Positions 1 through 6,090 of a stretch of 14,879 nucleotides of DNA are shown here, piece after piece. Under the pieces are notes generated by a model. It had not been told where the DNA came from. It did not search any database and worked only from the letters and a program-made list of their open reading frames with translations. Numbering within the stretch: position 1 is the first letter of the stretch; each line of letters starts with the position of its first letter. Made by a program: the position numbers and the translations under genes. This DNA comes from an uncultured Collinsella sp. (GTDB lineage Bacteria; Actinomycetota; Coriobacteriia; Coriobacteriales; Coriobacteriaceae), in contig CABUSE010000021.1 of assembly GCA_902494135.1 (NCBI GenBank), positions 1 to 14,879 of the forward strand. Reading direction: 5' to 3'.

Positions 1-185
1 ACGTTGGACAGGCTTCCGATGGGATGGAACGTGGGCTCCACGTCGGGCAAGTCATATTGCAGGACGGGCTCGAGCATCTGGACGGCGTCGTTCATGTAGG
101 ACGTCATCTGGGTGAGCTCGTCATCGGTCAGTGCGATCTTTGCGTACTCGGCGATGCCGCGCACGTCTTTCTCGCTGAGTGCCAT
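1..185 (-). CDS. gatC: GatC, subunit C of Asp/Glu-tRNA amidotransferase (N-terminal part)
   Basis: The first 61 codons are in the window and the gene runs off the left edge. The product begins MALSEKDVRGIAEYAKIALT and continues with DDELTQMTSYMNDAVQMLE and a DLPDVEPTFHP segment. This is the usual layout of GatC: a short helical N-terminus, then the P-T-xHP-like region. GatC is the small subunit that stabilises GatA in the GatCAB complex. That complex converts mischarged Glu-tRNA(Gln) and/or Asp-tRNA(Asn) to the amidated forms in the cytoplasm. The start at 185 is supported by a GGAAGGGAG site about 8 bases upstream. gatA and gatB probably follow to the left, outside the window. The gene is unrelated to the sortase upstream of it. 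Hairpin repeats and a 21-bp tandem array separate the two, so it is probably transcribed from its own promoter. Confidence 0.85.
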   Translation of the reverse strand, partial: MALSEKDVRGIAEYAKIALTDDELTQMTSYMNDAVQMLEPVLQYDLPDVEPTFHPIGSLSN

Positions 186-220
186 AGGCGCTCCCTTCCG
201 CATAACAGATAAACCGCTCT

Positions 221-226
221 AGTATA
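221..226 (-). promoter_or_regulatory. Candidate -10 element for gatC
   Basis: The minus strand reads TATACT (5 of 6 to the consensus), preceded by TTG. It lies about 36 bases upstream of the gatC start. No good -35 hexamer is visible at the usual spacing, so this is a weak call. Confidence 0.35.
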
Positions 227-319
227 CAAGGCAACGCCGCTTGGAGCAGGCGCTTTACCTAAATGCAGCGAAAACGTAACGAGGGCGGCGGTTGGCAGGC
301 GGCGGGCCGGCGGTTCTGC

Positions 320-393
320 AACGAAACCGCACCGTCCATAGCGAAAACCATCTCGCCCACAGCGAAGACCGTCTCGCCCGCAACGAAAACCAT
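320..393. repeat. Imperfect 21-bp tandem repeat, about 3.5 copies
   Basis: Three full units, at 320-340, 341-361 and 362-382, are followed by a half unit running into the family B hairpin. The last two full units, of the form GCGAARACCRTCTCGCCCRCA, differ at only three positions. The first unit is more diverged. The array lies in the gap between gatC and the sortase gene. A minus-strand reading frame through it gives a 7-residue repeat, but it has no credible start or homology that I recognise. Confidence 0.6.
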
Positions 394-451
394 CACAACA
401 TTCGACGTTTATCGTCAAAATCGCGATTTTCATCGAATGTTGTGATGGTTT
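387..451. repeat. Family B dispersed hairpin, copy 1
   Basis: There is a perfect 19-bp inverted repeat with arms AAACCATCACAACATTCGA (387-405) and its complement (433-451). The 27-base loop contains the palindrome AAAATCGCGATTTT (417-430). A near-identical copy in the same orientation is at 11053-11117. It lies downstream of the sortase gene and may act as a transcript end or mRNA-stabilising stem, but no T-tract is present. Confidence 0.8.
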
Positions 452-461
452 GGAAGCCCCG

Positions 462-496
462 ACCACCACAAAGGTGCCTGTCCCCATTGCGGTGGT
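462..496. repeat. Family A dispersed hairpin, copy 1
   Basis: Arms ACCACCACAAAGG and CCATTGCGGTGGT pair at 11 of 13 positions around a 9-base loop, TGCCTGTCC. It starts 14 bases after the sortase stop codon on the transcribed strand. Three further copies, all in the same orientation, are at 10027, 10988 and 12572. It resembles REP-type elements. No associated transposase is in the window. Confidence 0.75.
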
Positions 497-509
497 TCTG
501 AACGATGCC

Positions 510-1439
510 CTATGCCGAGGCTTTGGCCTTGCGGCGCTTGCGGACCGCGTGGATCACGATGTCCAGTAGCAACAGCACAATGGCTACGAACACGATGAGC
601 ACGGCAAACTCGCGCTTGCCCCAGTGGCGGCCGGCCAGCGACTTTTGCTTGTCGACGTCCTTCTTGCTGTACTTGGTGCGCACGCAGTGCACCAGCAGGC
701 GATGGTCGTTCACGCCATAGGGCGTGCAAGTAACGAGCGTCACCTTGTCGGCGCCGGGCTCGATGGTCAGCGACTCCATCTCCTCGGGCAGCACCACCTC
801 GGAGTCCACCATCTTGTAGGCGAGCGTCTTGTTCATGGTGTGCAGCAGCACCAAGTCGCCGGGCTCCAGCGAGTGGATGTCGTCGAACATGCTCAAGTTG
901 CGCATGCCCGAGTGCGCGGTGAGCACGCAATGCGTCGAGGTGCCGCCCACCGGCAGGCTCGTGCCCTCCAGGTGGCCGACGCCCGCCATAAGGACTTCTT
1001 CGCTCGTGCCGTGGTAGATGGGCATGCTCACGTCGATGGAGGGGATTTCGACCCAGCTCATCATGGGGTCGCGGTCAAAGATGAGCTGCTGAGCGTAGGG
1101 CTCGATCTGGTCGGCGGGGAGCTCGGTGGCCTCGCCGGCAAGTTGCTCGTTAAAGGAGCGCGCCTGGAGCAGGATGCGCTCGCGCTCCTCGGCAGACAGC
1201 GCGTCAACGGTGCTGGACACCGTGCTGATCTGGTTGAACACGCCCGAGGCCTCGAGCCGGTCCAAGATCCACGGCCAGGTCATAAGGCCCACGCCAATAA
1301 GGATGATGACGATGGTGATGAGCCGGTCGGCCCAGCGCGGCAGTCGCTTGCGACGGCGCTTGGGCTTGGGCTGAGGGCTTGAGCCGCCGTTGTCCGCGGC
1401 ATTATTGCTCTTCATATGTTTGGCGCCCTGCACCATCAT
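510..1439 (-). CDS. Class C (pilus) sortase
   Basis: This is a membrane transpeptidase of 309 residues that would cleave LPXTG-like signals and join pilin subunits by lysine isopeptide bonds. Visible features, in order, are a basic N-terminus, a membrane segment (about 40-58), a possible lid motif EPY (113-115) and the class C block IYHGTSEEVLMAGVGHLEGT. Then come catalytic His176 (LTAHSG), Cys238 (TLVTCTPYG), Arg247 (NDHRLLV), and a second membrane segment (about 278-297) with a basic tail. The C-terminal membrane anchor is typical of class C rather than housekeeping class A or E sortases. The start at 1439 is supported by AGAGGAGT at good spacing. A second ATG follows at once, so 1436 is also possible. 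The gene is separated from the pilin genes by about 1.2 kb holding a terminator and a duplicated small-gene cassette. It therefore probably has its own transcript. Confidence 0.93.
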   Translation of the reverse strand: MMVQGAKHMKSNNAADNGGSSPQPKPKRRRKRLPRWADRLITIVIILIGVGLMTWPWILDRLEASGVFNQISTVSSTVDALSAEERERILLQARSFNEQLAGEATELPADQIEPYAQQLIFDRDPMMSWVEIPSIDVSMPIYHGTSEEVLMAGVGHLEGTSLPVGGTSTHCVLTAHSGMRNLSMFDDIHSLEPGDLVLLHTMNKTLAYKMVDSEVVLPEEMESLTIEPGADKVTLVTCTPYGVNDHRLLVHCVRTKYSKKDVDKQKSLAGRHWGKREFAVLIVFVAIVLLLLDIVIHAVRKRRKAKASA

Positions 1440-1452
1440 CGGTCACTCCTCT

Positions 1453-1466
1453 ACAACTCAAGTTGT
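1453..1466. promoter_or_regulatory. Palindrome next to the sortase ribosome binding site
   Basis: ACAACT-CA-AGTTGT is a 6-bp inverted repeat ending a few bases upstream of the AGGAGT site of the sortase gene. An AT-rich stretch containing TATTAT on the minus strand lies just upstream (about 1475-1485) and could be a -10 element. The palindrome could be an operator or an RNA hairpin affecting translation. Only its symmetry supports this. Confidence 0.3.
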
Positions 1467-1593
1467 CTAAACAAATAATAGCCGAATTGCGAGCTTCCGC
1501 GCCGGACAACGCAGCCTGGCAGCATTGCGCAGCGCGAGTATGGGCCCGCATTTGAGTTTTCAGAATGTCCCGGATCGGCGGGGCGATTCGGGA

Positions 1594-1697
1594 TACAATA
1601 TCGATAGAAAACGACGCACCCCGCGTAAATGTTTGGGAGCGCGGGCGGCCTAGTTTTCAGCTTTTGTTAAATGCCCGGGATCCGACCCCCGGGCATT
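1594..1697 (+). ncRNA. Candidate antisense-type small RNA, copy 1
   Basis: A TACAAT box (1594-1599) is preceded by an inverted repeat CCCGGAT/ATTCGGG. It is followed by a hairpin CCCGCG/CGCGGG (1620-1625 and 1640-1645), then by the GC-rich hairpin at 1670-1697. Read on the plus strand, this would make an RNA of about 90 bases converging on the 50-codon gene. That gene would overlap it only if its own transcript runs past the hairpin. No clear -35 box is visible. The call rests on layout alone and on its repetition in the second cassette. Confidence 0.25.
1670..1697. terminator. Hairpin terminator, possibly bidirectional, cassette copy 1
   Basis: Perfect 10-bp arms AATGCCCGGG (1670-1679) and CCCGGGCATT (1688-1697) enclose an 8-base loop, just past the stop codon of the 50-codon gene. 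Short T-runs flank it on both sides (ATTTAAC on the minus strand, CTTATTTG on the plus strand), so it could stop transcription both ways. The stem is identical in copy 2 while the loop differs, which suggests the structure is under selection. Confidence 0.6.
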
Positions 1698-1698
1698 C

Positions 1699-1851
1699 TT
1701 ATTTGCGCTTGTTGCGGCGCAAATGCCTTCTACCGTCCGCACCGCGCGTGCGCCTACGGACCTTAAACCGAACCTCATACGAGTCAAGAAACGCGATGAC
1801 GAACGTGCCCACCGCCGCGAGGGCGGCGAGCGCGTTAAGGAATTTCAGCAT
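1699..1851 (-). CDS. Small membrane peptide with basic tail, copy 1
   Basis: This is a 50-residue product of no family I recognise. Residues 3-21 (KFLNALAALAAVGTFVIAF) form one hydrophobic helix. A D-S-Y-E turn follows, then a strongly basic tail (RFKVRRRTRG, ending RRNKRK). The start at 1851 is well supported by a perfect GGAGGT site (1858-1863) six bases away. An in-frame ATG further upstream has no such site. The peptide is nearly identical to the product at 2182-2334: Thr16 here is Ser there. A single hydrophobic helix with a charged tail, tandem duplication and a possible convergent small RNA are all features of type I toxins. Such peptides can also be small regulatory or stress proteins. 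It sits between the pilin terminator and the pilus sortase, but nothing in the sequence ties it to pilus function. Toxin identity is inference. Confidence 0.6.
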   Translation of the reverse strand: MLKFLNALAALAAVGTFVIAFLDSYEVRFKVRRRTRGADGRRHLRRNKRK

Positions 1852-2076
1852 TTGGGGACCTCCGATCGAGTCGTCGGCCGCCCGCGCACGGAATGCGTCG
1901 CAAGGGTATTTTACTGCGAGTGTATGCACCCACGGCTGGTAAACGCGATTTTGACAAACATTTGTTCGATAGTTACCCACACGGTTCCTCGTCCAGAGGA
2001 GCCTAACCGCATTGTCCGGATTTGCCCGATGTGTTTGCGCTTTCAAAATGTCCCGAATCGGCTGGGCAATTCGGGA

Positions 2077-2180
2077 TACAATAGCTACAGGAAACGACGC
2101 ATCCCGCGTAAGTGTTCGAAAGCGCGGGCGGCCTAGTTTTCTGGTTTTGTTAAATGCCCGGGCCTCTAACCCCGGGCATT
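2077..2180 (+). ncRNA. Candidate antisense-type small RNA, copy 2
   Basis: It has the same layout as the copy 1 candidate: TACAAT at 2077-2082, preceded by CCCGAAT/ATTCGGG. A hairpin CCCGCG/CGCGGG follows (2103-2108 and 2123-2128), then the hairpin at 2153-2180. The loop between CCCGCG and CGCGGG differs from copy 1 while both arms are kept. No convincing -35 box is visible. Confidence 0.25.
2153..2180. terminator. Hairpin terminator, possibly bidirectional, cassette copy 2
   Basis: The arms AATGCCCGGG (2153-2162) and CCCGGGCATT (2171-2180) are identical to copy 1. The 8-base loop CCTCTAAC replaces ATCCGACC. It directly follows the stop codon of the small gene on the minus strand. Confidence 0.6.
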
Positions 2181-2181
2181 C

Positions 2182-2334
2182 TTATTTGCGCTTGTTGCGG
2201 CGCAAATGCCTTCTACCGTCCGCACCGCGCGTGCGCCTACGGACCTTAAACCGAACTTCATACGAGTCAAGAAACGCGATGACGAACGAGCCCACCGCCG
2301 CGAGGGCGGCGAGCGCGTTAAGGAATTTCAGCAT
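2182..2334 (-). CDS. Small membrane peptide with basic tail, copy 2
   Basis: This 50-residue product is identical to the copy at 1699-1851 except for Ser instead of Thr at residue 16. One hydrophobic helix spans about residues 3-21, followed by an arginine/lysine-rich tail. The GGAGGT site (2341-2346) is six bases from the ATG at 2334. The leader contains a short stem (CCGA/TCGG) right at this site. It also has a TAAAAT sequence about 60 bases upstream that could be a -10 box, but no matching -35 was found. The leader lies downstream of the pilin terminator, so the gene is probably transcribed on its own. Function is unknown; a type I toxin-like peptide is one possibility. Confidence 0.6.
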   Translation of the reverse strand: MLKFLNALAALAAVGSFVIAFLDSYEVRFKVRRRTRGADGRRHLRRNKRK

Positions 2335-2501
2335 ATGGTGACCTCCGATCGAGTCGTCGGCCGCCCGCGCACGGGATGCGTCGCAAGGGTATTTTACTGC
2401 GAGCACTCGCACTTACAGCTGGTAAACGCAATAATTGCAAACATCTGTTCGATATTCATACGCTTGATCCATCGGGCAATGGAGCCTGGCTGCGTTATCC
2501 C

Positions 2502-2540
2502 AAAAAAAACGGGGCAAACTCCAGTGCGGAGTCTGCCCCG
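2502..2540 (-). terminator. Strong intrinsic terminator of the pilus operon
   Basis: On the minus strand a long GC-rich hairpin (arms 2510-2522 and 2528-2540, one internal mismatch, 5-base loop) is followed at once by eight T (2502-2509). It lies about 100 bases past the stop codon of the last pilin gene. This is the clearest terminator in the window and separates the pilin operon from the small-gene cassettes and the sortase. Confidence 0.9.
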
Positions 2541-2640
2541 AAAAGAGAATGGCAAAGCAAGAACGTGGATGGACGAGAAAAGTGTCCGCAAGTCTCATGG
2601 CCAACACATCCCACCTGCCAAAGGGATGGATGAGCGAGCG

Positions 2641-4320
2641 TTACTCCTGCTCGGACTCCTCGGCCTGCTTACGACTGCGGATGAGGTGCGCCACGCCGAT
2701 GCACAGCACCGCGCCACCAGCGATCCAAGTGAAGGTCACGCCGTTGAGGCCGGTGAGGGGAAGGCCAACCTGCTTGGTATCGCCAACGGTGATGTTGAAG
2801 GTGCCGTCGTCGTTTGTGGTTGTGCCGTCTGCGGCCTCAAGCTTGTTGTCATCCTTCACGTCATTTGGAGTGCCGATGATAATTTGATCCTGTTGTCCAT
2901 TTGCTTGAAGCGTGTACTCGACATCTTTCAGTTTGGCGTCGGGATCGGTACCCAACTCAGGAGTAATCGTAAAGTTGAAAGAGTTCACGGTCTTATAGCC
3001 ACCCTGGGGAGCCTCGACCTCCTCAACGGTATAGGTTCCAGTATCGAGTCCCTTGACCGTAAATGTGCCGTCATCGGTAGTCTCAAACCGATATGGCTCG
3101 GTGCCAAGTTTTCCGTCACCCTGAACGTACTTATCCGCTGAATCCTTATCATCCGCAGATTTAACCTTGATTGTGAACTTGGCACCATTGAGCACGCGCT
3201 CGGTACCCAAGTCGACCTTGTTGACCTTAAGGCCGTAGGTGTAGTCCCTGACAGTGTCGGGCACGGTCTGGCCACGGTCCGTGGTCATGGGGTTGTTGGA
3301 GTAGCAAAGCGTTACGGTGTTGGGGTTGCCCTCTTTATTGTTGTCCAAGCCAACAACGGCACTCTCATTAATCTGTGCTGTATAGGAAACGACGATGCAA
3401 GAGTCTTTGGTGACGCCATCGACGCTCTTCAGGTTATTGCAGGTCCACGTCGTCTTGCTGCCATCGGCGGTCGACAGGTCGAAATTCACCGTAATGTCCT
3501 CACCGTTCTTATGGGCAAGATCATCCTTCGCGGCATCCTTGCTCGGATACAGGTAGACCTTAGCGTCCTTCTGCAGCGTCAGGCCCTCGGGAATCTGGTC
3601 GGAGAACCGATAGAAATACGTGTCGTACTTGGCGAAGTTCTCGGCGACGGTGCCGTAGAGGTTGTACGTCACGTCCTGACCGATCTGGGAATCGGCGACA
3701 TCGCTCTCTGAATTATCGGCATCGCTTACGATCTTCTTCTCGACGGTGGGGACACCCGTTTTCTCAGTGATGTCAACGGGCTTGCTTCCCACGACAGTGA
3801 AGATGGGAGACGTGCCTGCCTCGCCGGCATTGATGGTGCTGGCATCGGTCACAAAGAGCCAATAGCCGTGCTTAAGATTTTCAACCTTTTGATTATTGGT
3901 TTTAACAGTGGGGGTAAGGTCATCTACAGCAGCGGCAATCTTGTACGCAACGGAATTGGAGTCAACGCGGGTTGTCTTATCGGTTTGCTTCACGTTATTC
4001 GTGATCCAGTCCGCGGCGTCCTGGGCAGTCGTCCCCACATAGGACTTCTCCTCTTTCCTGATGACGCCCTCGACAGCACTCTTCACCACAGGGTCTACCC
4101 ATGTAATGTTGCTGACGTTTCCATCGTCGTCAACATCAGCATTGAAAATCTGATAGCCCTCGAACTCGGTAGCGTTACCATCAACGTTCTTGATGGTCAC
4201 CGAGCCATCCGTACCCGCCGCAAACGCCATACTCACCGGGGCCATGACGCCGCCGAAGCTCAGCGCTGCTGTGAGGCCTGCTGTCACTGCCAGGCGTGCG
4301 ATGTTCTTGCTCATGCTCAT
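2641..4320 (-). CDS. Pilin subunit with LPLTG anchor (SpaH/EbpB-like)
   Basis: This is a secreted, sortase-processed pilus subunit of 559 residues. A signal peptide ends near AFA-AG (about residues 33-36). A D1-type domain follows, with the FEGYQIFNADV and HGYWLFVTD blocks common to this pilin family. The lysine of a degenerate pilin motif, VDITEK (Lys187), aligns with VTVKPK in the neighbouring pilin. An immunoglobulin-like middle domain is followed by a CnaB-like domain (about 365-485) with an E-box TYTVEEVEAPQGGY (Glu434). Sorting signal LPLTG (520-524), a membrane segment and the tail RSRKQ end the protein. The start at 4320 has GAGGA seven bases upstream; an upstream in-frame ATG at 4386 has no such support. 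Pairs of cysteines in the exported part (294, 308, 339) are unusual for such pilins. Base composition is visibly less GC-rich than the next pilin gene. It is the last gene of the operon and may be the shaft or a base subunit. Confidence 0.9.
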   Translation of the reverse strand: MSMSKNIARLAVTAGLTAALSFGGVMAPVSMAFAAGTDGSVTIKNVDGNATEFEGYQIFNADVDDDGNVSNITWVDPVVKSAVEGVIRKEEKSYVGTTAQDAADWITNNVKQTDKTTRVDSNSVAYKIAAAVDDLTPTVKTNNQKVENLKHGYWLFVTDASTINAGEAGTSPIFTVVGSKPVDITEKTGVPTVEKKIVSDADNSESDVADSQIGQDVTYNLYGTVAENFAKYDTYFYRFSDQIPEGLTLQKDAKVYLYPSKDAAKDDLAHKNGEDITVNFDLSTADGSKTTWTCNNLKSVDGVTKDSCIVVSYTAQINESAVVGLDNNKEGNPNTVTLCYSNNPMTTDRGQTVPDTVRDYTYGLKVNKVDLGTERVLNGAKFTIKVKSADDKDSADKYVQGDGKLGTEPYRFETTDDGTFTVKGLDTGTYTVEEVEAPQGGYKTVNSFNFTITPELGTDPDAKLKDVEYTLQANGQQDQIIIGTPNDVKDDNKLEAADGTTTNDDGTFNITVGDTKQVGLPLTGLNGVTFTWIAGGAVLCIGVAHLIRSRKQAEESEQE

Positions 4321-4403
4321 CTTCTTTTCCTCTGCTTTCTGCTCGAATTCCATTTGATCTAAATCTGTCTGTCTGTGTCTTAGCATCTGCTTCGCTACGT
4401 CTC

Positions 4404-4422
4404 GCCCCGCTCTCTGTGGGGC
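4404..4422. other. Small hairpin between the two pilin genes
   Basis: GCCCC (4404-4408) and GGGGC (4418-4422) can pair around a 9-base loop in the 108-base gap between the pilin genes. No T-run follows, so it is not a full terminator. It could mark an mRNA processing site or partial attenuation that sets the ratio of the two pilins. Confidence 0.3.
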
Positions 4423-4428
4423 TGCCAG

Positions 4429-6090
4429 CTACTCTTTATGGCTGCCACCTCCCCGCTTGACCAGGAGCGCGACCACGATGAGCGCGGCTCCGGCGACCGC
4501 TGCGGCGGCCGCGGCGTACATTGCCATATCGCCAGTCGAGGGCATAAAGCCTCCGGTGGTAATGCTAGGGGGTGTGCCGGTGGGCGTGTTGATGAGCGAC
4601 GCCTCCAGGCTGCCCGTCGACCCGTCCGCGCTGTCGGCGCGCAGGGGCGACTCGGCCGTGATGGTGAGCTTGGGCTTGGCGGCGGCCACCTGGTCGACGT
4701 CCAGGCCCTCGGCCTTGACCGTCACGGAGCGCGTGCCCTCGAAGGCGCTGTAGCCCTTGGGCGCCTTGAGCTCGCGGACCTCCAGTTTGCCCGAGTCCAC
4801 GCCCGAGACGGTCGCGCGGCCGTCCTCGCCCGTGGTGACGGTGGCCTTGCTCTCTGCATCCCACGTGCCGTCGGCCGCCAGCGTGCGACCGCGGTCGTCG
4901 GCGATGCTCAGGACCGCCCCGGCAAGCGGCTTGTCGCCGTCGCTGCCGCGCTTGGTGAGCGCGAGATCCCAGGTGTAGGCGCACGCATCGTCGCTCGGCG
5001 TGCGGGTGAAGCCGGCGTCGCCGGACTGGTCGACGAGGGGAGAGCGCGGGTAGCGCAGGTAGACCTCGTTGGGGTTGCCCTTCGCGATGCCGTGGTTGCA
5101 TGCGCTGTTGAGCGGCGCATTGTAGACAGCAACCACGCGCGCGCCCGCGGTGAAGGCGTCGGTCCCGCCGAGCGCGGCGACCAGGTCGCCGGTGCGCACG
5201 GTGAAGGCATTGCCCTCGACCGAGACCTTGCACTGTGAAGTAATGTCTGTCCACCCTTTAGCCGGCGTCGAGTTGGCGTTACCGCCCTCACATGCGACGG
5301 CGTCGAAGCCGCCCTCGGCGCCCGCCGCCACGTACACGCGCATGCTCGCGGCGACCTTGGAGGGGTCGAGCCCCGCGCTCATGGTGTCGACGAACCGCAC
5401 CGTATAGGTGTCGTAGGCGGTGAGCCCGGCCGGGACCGTGGCGGAGAGGCGCCAGTACAGGTCGTCGGCGACCGTGGCGTCGGCGGCCTTCTGCCAGGCG
5501 GCGGTGCTGTCCTCCAGCACGTGCTTGGCGACCTTGGGGGTCGCCGCCTTGGGCTTGACGGTGACGGCGCTGCCGCCGACCAGGGCCATGATCGGCGCGG
5601 TGCCGGCCTCGCCCTGGGCGATGGCGTCGTCGTCGGCGACGATGAGCCAGTAGCCGCAGGGCAGCTCGGCCGTCGTGCCCGCGTTAAGGGCCACGGACAC
5701 GGCGCCAGAGCTCTGGAGGGAACGAGCGAGCTGTGCGCTCAGCGCGCTCGTAAGGTGAGAATCGGTGTTGAGCCACTCGGCAGCTTCCTGCGCGGCGGTC
5801 TGGGAATTGGGCATGCCGGCGCTGTGCAGCACAGGCAGCGCGGCGTCGCGCACGGCGTCGCTTGCCCAGGCGAGGTCGGTGGCGATCTTGGCGTCGCTGT
5901 CGCCGTCGACGACGTTGGCGCTAAAGATCTGGTAGGCGTCGTAGCTGCTCGCCACGGTGCCCCTCACCGTGATGGAACCGGTCGAGATCGGCGCGGCCTG
6001 CGCGGAAGCGGGGAACACAACCGCGCAGGTGCCGATCAGGAGGGCAAGCAGCGCAAACAAGATCGGGAAGGAGCAAACTTTCTTATTCAC
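4429..6090 (-). CDS. Pilin subunit with MPSTG anchor (SpaH/EbpB-like)
   Basis: This secreted pilus subunit has 553 residues. The order of parts is a signal peptide (hydrophobic 8-27, likely cut near AQAA at 30-33), a D1 domain with YDAYQIFSANV and CGYWLIVAD, and a pilin-motif-like VTVKPK (Lys181). An Ig-like middle domain and a CnaB-like domain (about 375-505) with E-box LEVRELKAPKGY (Glu440) follow. The end is a glycine/threonine spacer, sorting signal MPSTG (516-520), a membrane helix and the tail KRGGGSHKE. MPSTG is a variant of LPXTG. The best start is the GTG at 6090, eight bases after GGGAGG and overlapping the stop of the upstream tip gene by eight bases, so translation is probably coupled. 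Upstream ATGs lie inside the previous gene. Codon use is strongly GC-rich, unlike both neighbours, as if this gene has a different history. Confidence 0.9.
   Translation of the reverse strand: MNKKVCSFPILFALLALLIGTCAVVFPASAQAAPISTGSITVRGTVASSYDAYQIFSANVVDGDSDAKIATDLAWASDAVRDAALPVLHSAGMPNSQTAAQEAAEWLNTDSHLTSALSAQLARSLQSSGAVSVALNAGTTAELPCGYWLIVADDDAIAQGEAGTAPIMALVGGSAVTVKPKAATPKVAKHVLEDSTAAWQKAADATVADDLYWRLSATVPAGLTAYDTYTVRFVDTMSAGLDPSKVAASMRVYVAAGAEGGFDAVACEGGNANSTPAKGWTDITSQCKVSVEGNAFTVRTGDLVAALGGTDAFTAGARVVAVYNAPLNSACNHGIAKGNPNEVYLRYPRSPLVDQSGDAGFTRTPSDDACAYTWDLALTKRGSDGDKPLAGAVLSIADDRGRTLAADGTWDAESKATVTTGEDGRATVSGVDSGKLEVRELKAPKGYSAFEGTRSVTVKAEGLDVDQVAAAKPKLTITAESPLRADSADGSTGSLEASLINTPTGTPPSITTGGFMPSTGDMAMYAAAAAAVAGAALIVVALLVKRGGGSHKE

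Larger units (their letters stand above)
1557..1975. repeat. Tandem cassette, copy 1 (about 420 bp, period 483)
   Basis: This is the first unit of a direct duplication; the second is at 2040-2458. The two align from the TTTCARAATGTCCC region through to the TGTTCGATA region. Identity is very high (few differences) from the small reading frame through its 5' leader, and lower in the flanks. Each unit holds a 50-codon minus-strand gene, a hairpin terminator and a plus-strand TACAAT element. No transposase or target-site duplication was seen. Copy edges are estimated by eye to within about 10 bases. Confidence 0.85.
2040..2458. repeat. Tandem cassette, copy 2 (about 420 bp)
   Basis: This is the second unit of the direct duplication described at 1557-1975, offset by 483 bases. 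About 60 bases of unrelated sequence separate the units. Differences are concentrated in the upstream part (2430-2458), the hairpin loops and the 3' flank. The central coding and leader segment is almost unchanged, which is consistent with recent duplication, gene conversion or selection on that part. Confidence 0.85.

Noticed and set aside
320..451. CRISPR-like array near gatC
   Set aside because: The 21-bp units are directly adjacent with no unique spacers, and no cas gene is present.
624..1382. Long plus-strand reading frame opposite the sortase gene
   Set aside because: It is a shadow of the minus-strand sortase, whose catalytic motifs are unmistakable. The plus-strand product is Ala/His/Val-rich with no recognisable domain or ribosome binding site.
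1699..2046. Longer (115-codon) version of the small peptide gene
   Set aside because: The upstream extension has no ribosome binding site and is not kept at its start in the second copy. The ATG at 1851 follows a perfect GGAGGT.
2206..3141. Plus-strand frame of 311 codons across the second cassette and the end of the last pilin
   Set aside because: It crosses a strong terminator and two unrelated genes in antisense, has no good ribosome binding site, and shows no family features.
4364..4380. Short CTGT repeats upstream of the last pilin as a second phase-variation tract
   Set aside because: There are only about three tetranucleotide units, outside the coding region and before the ribosome binding site, too few to suggest frequent slippage.
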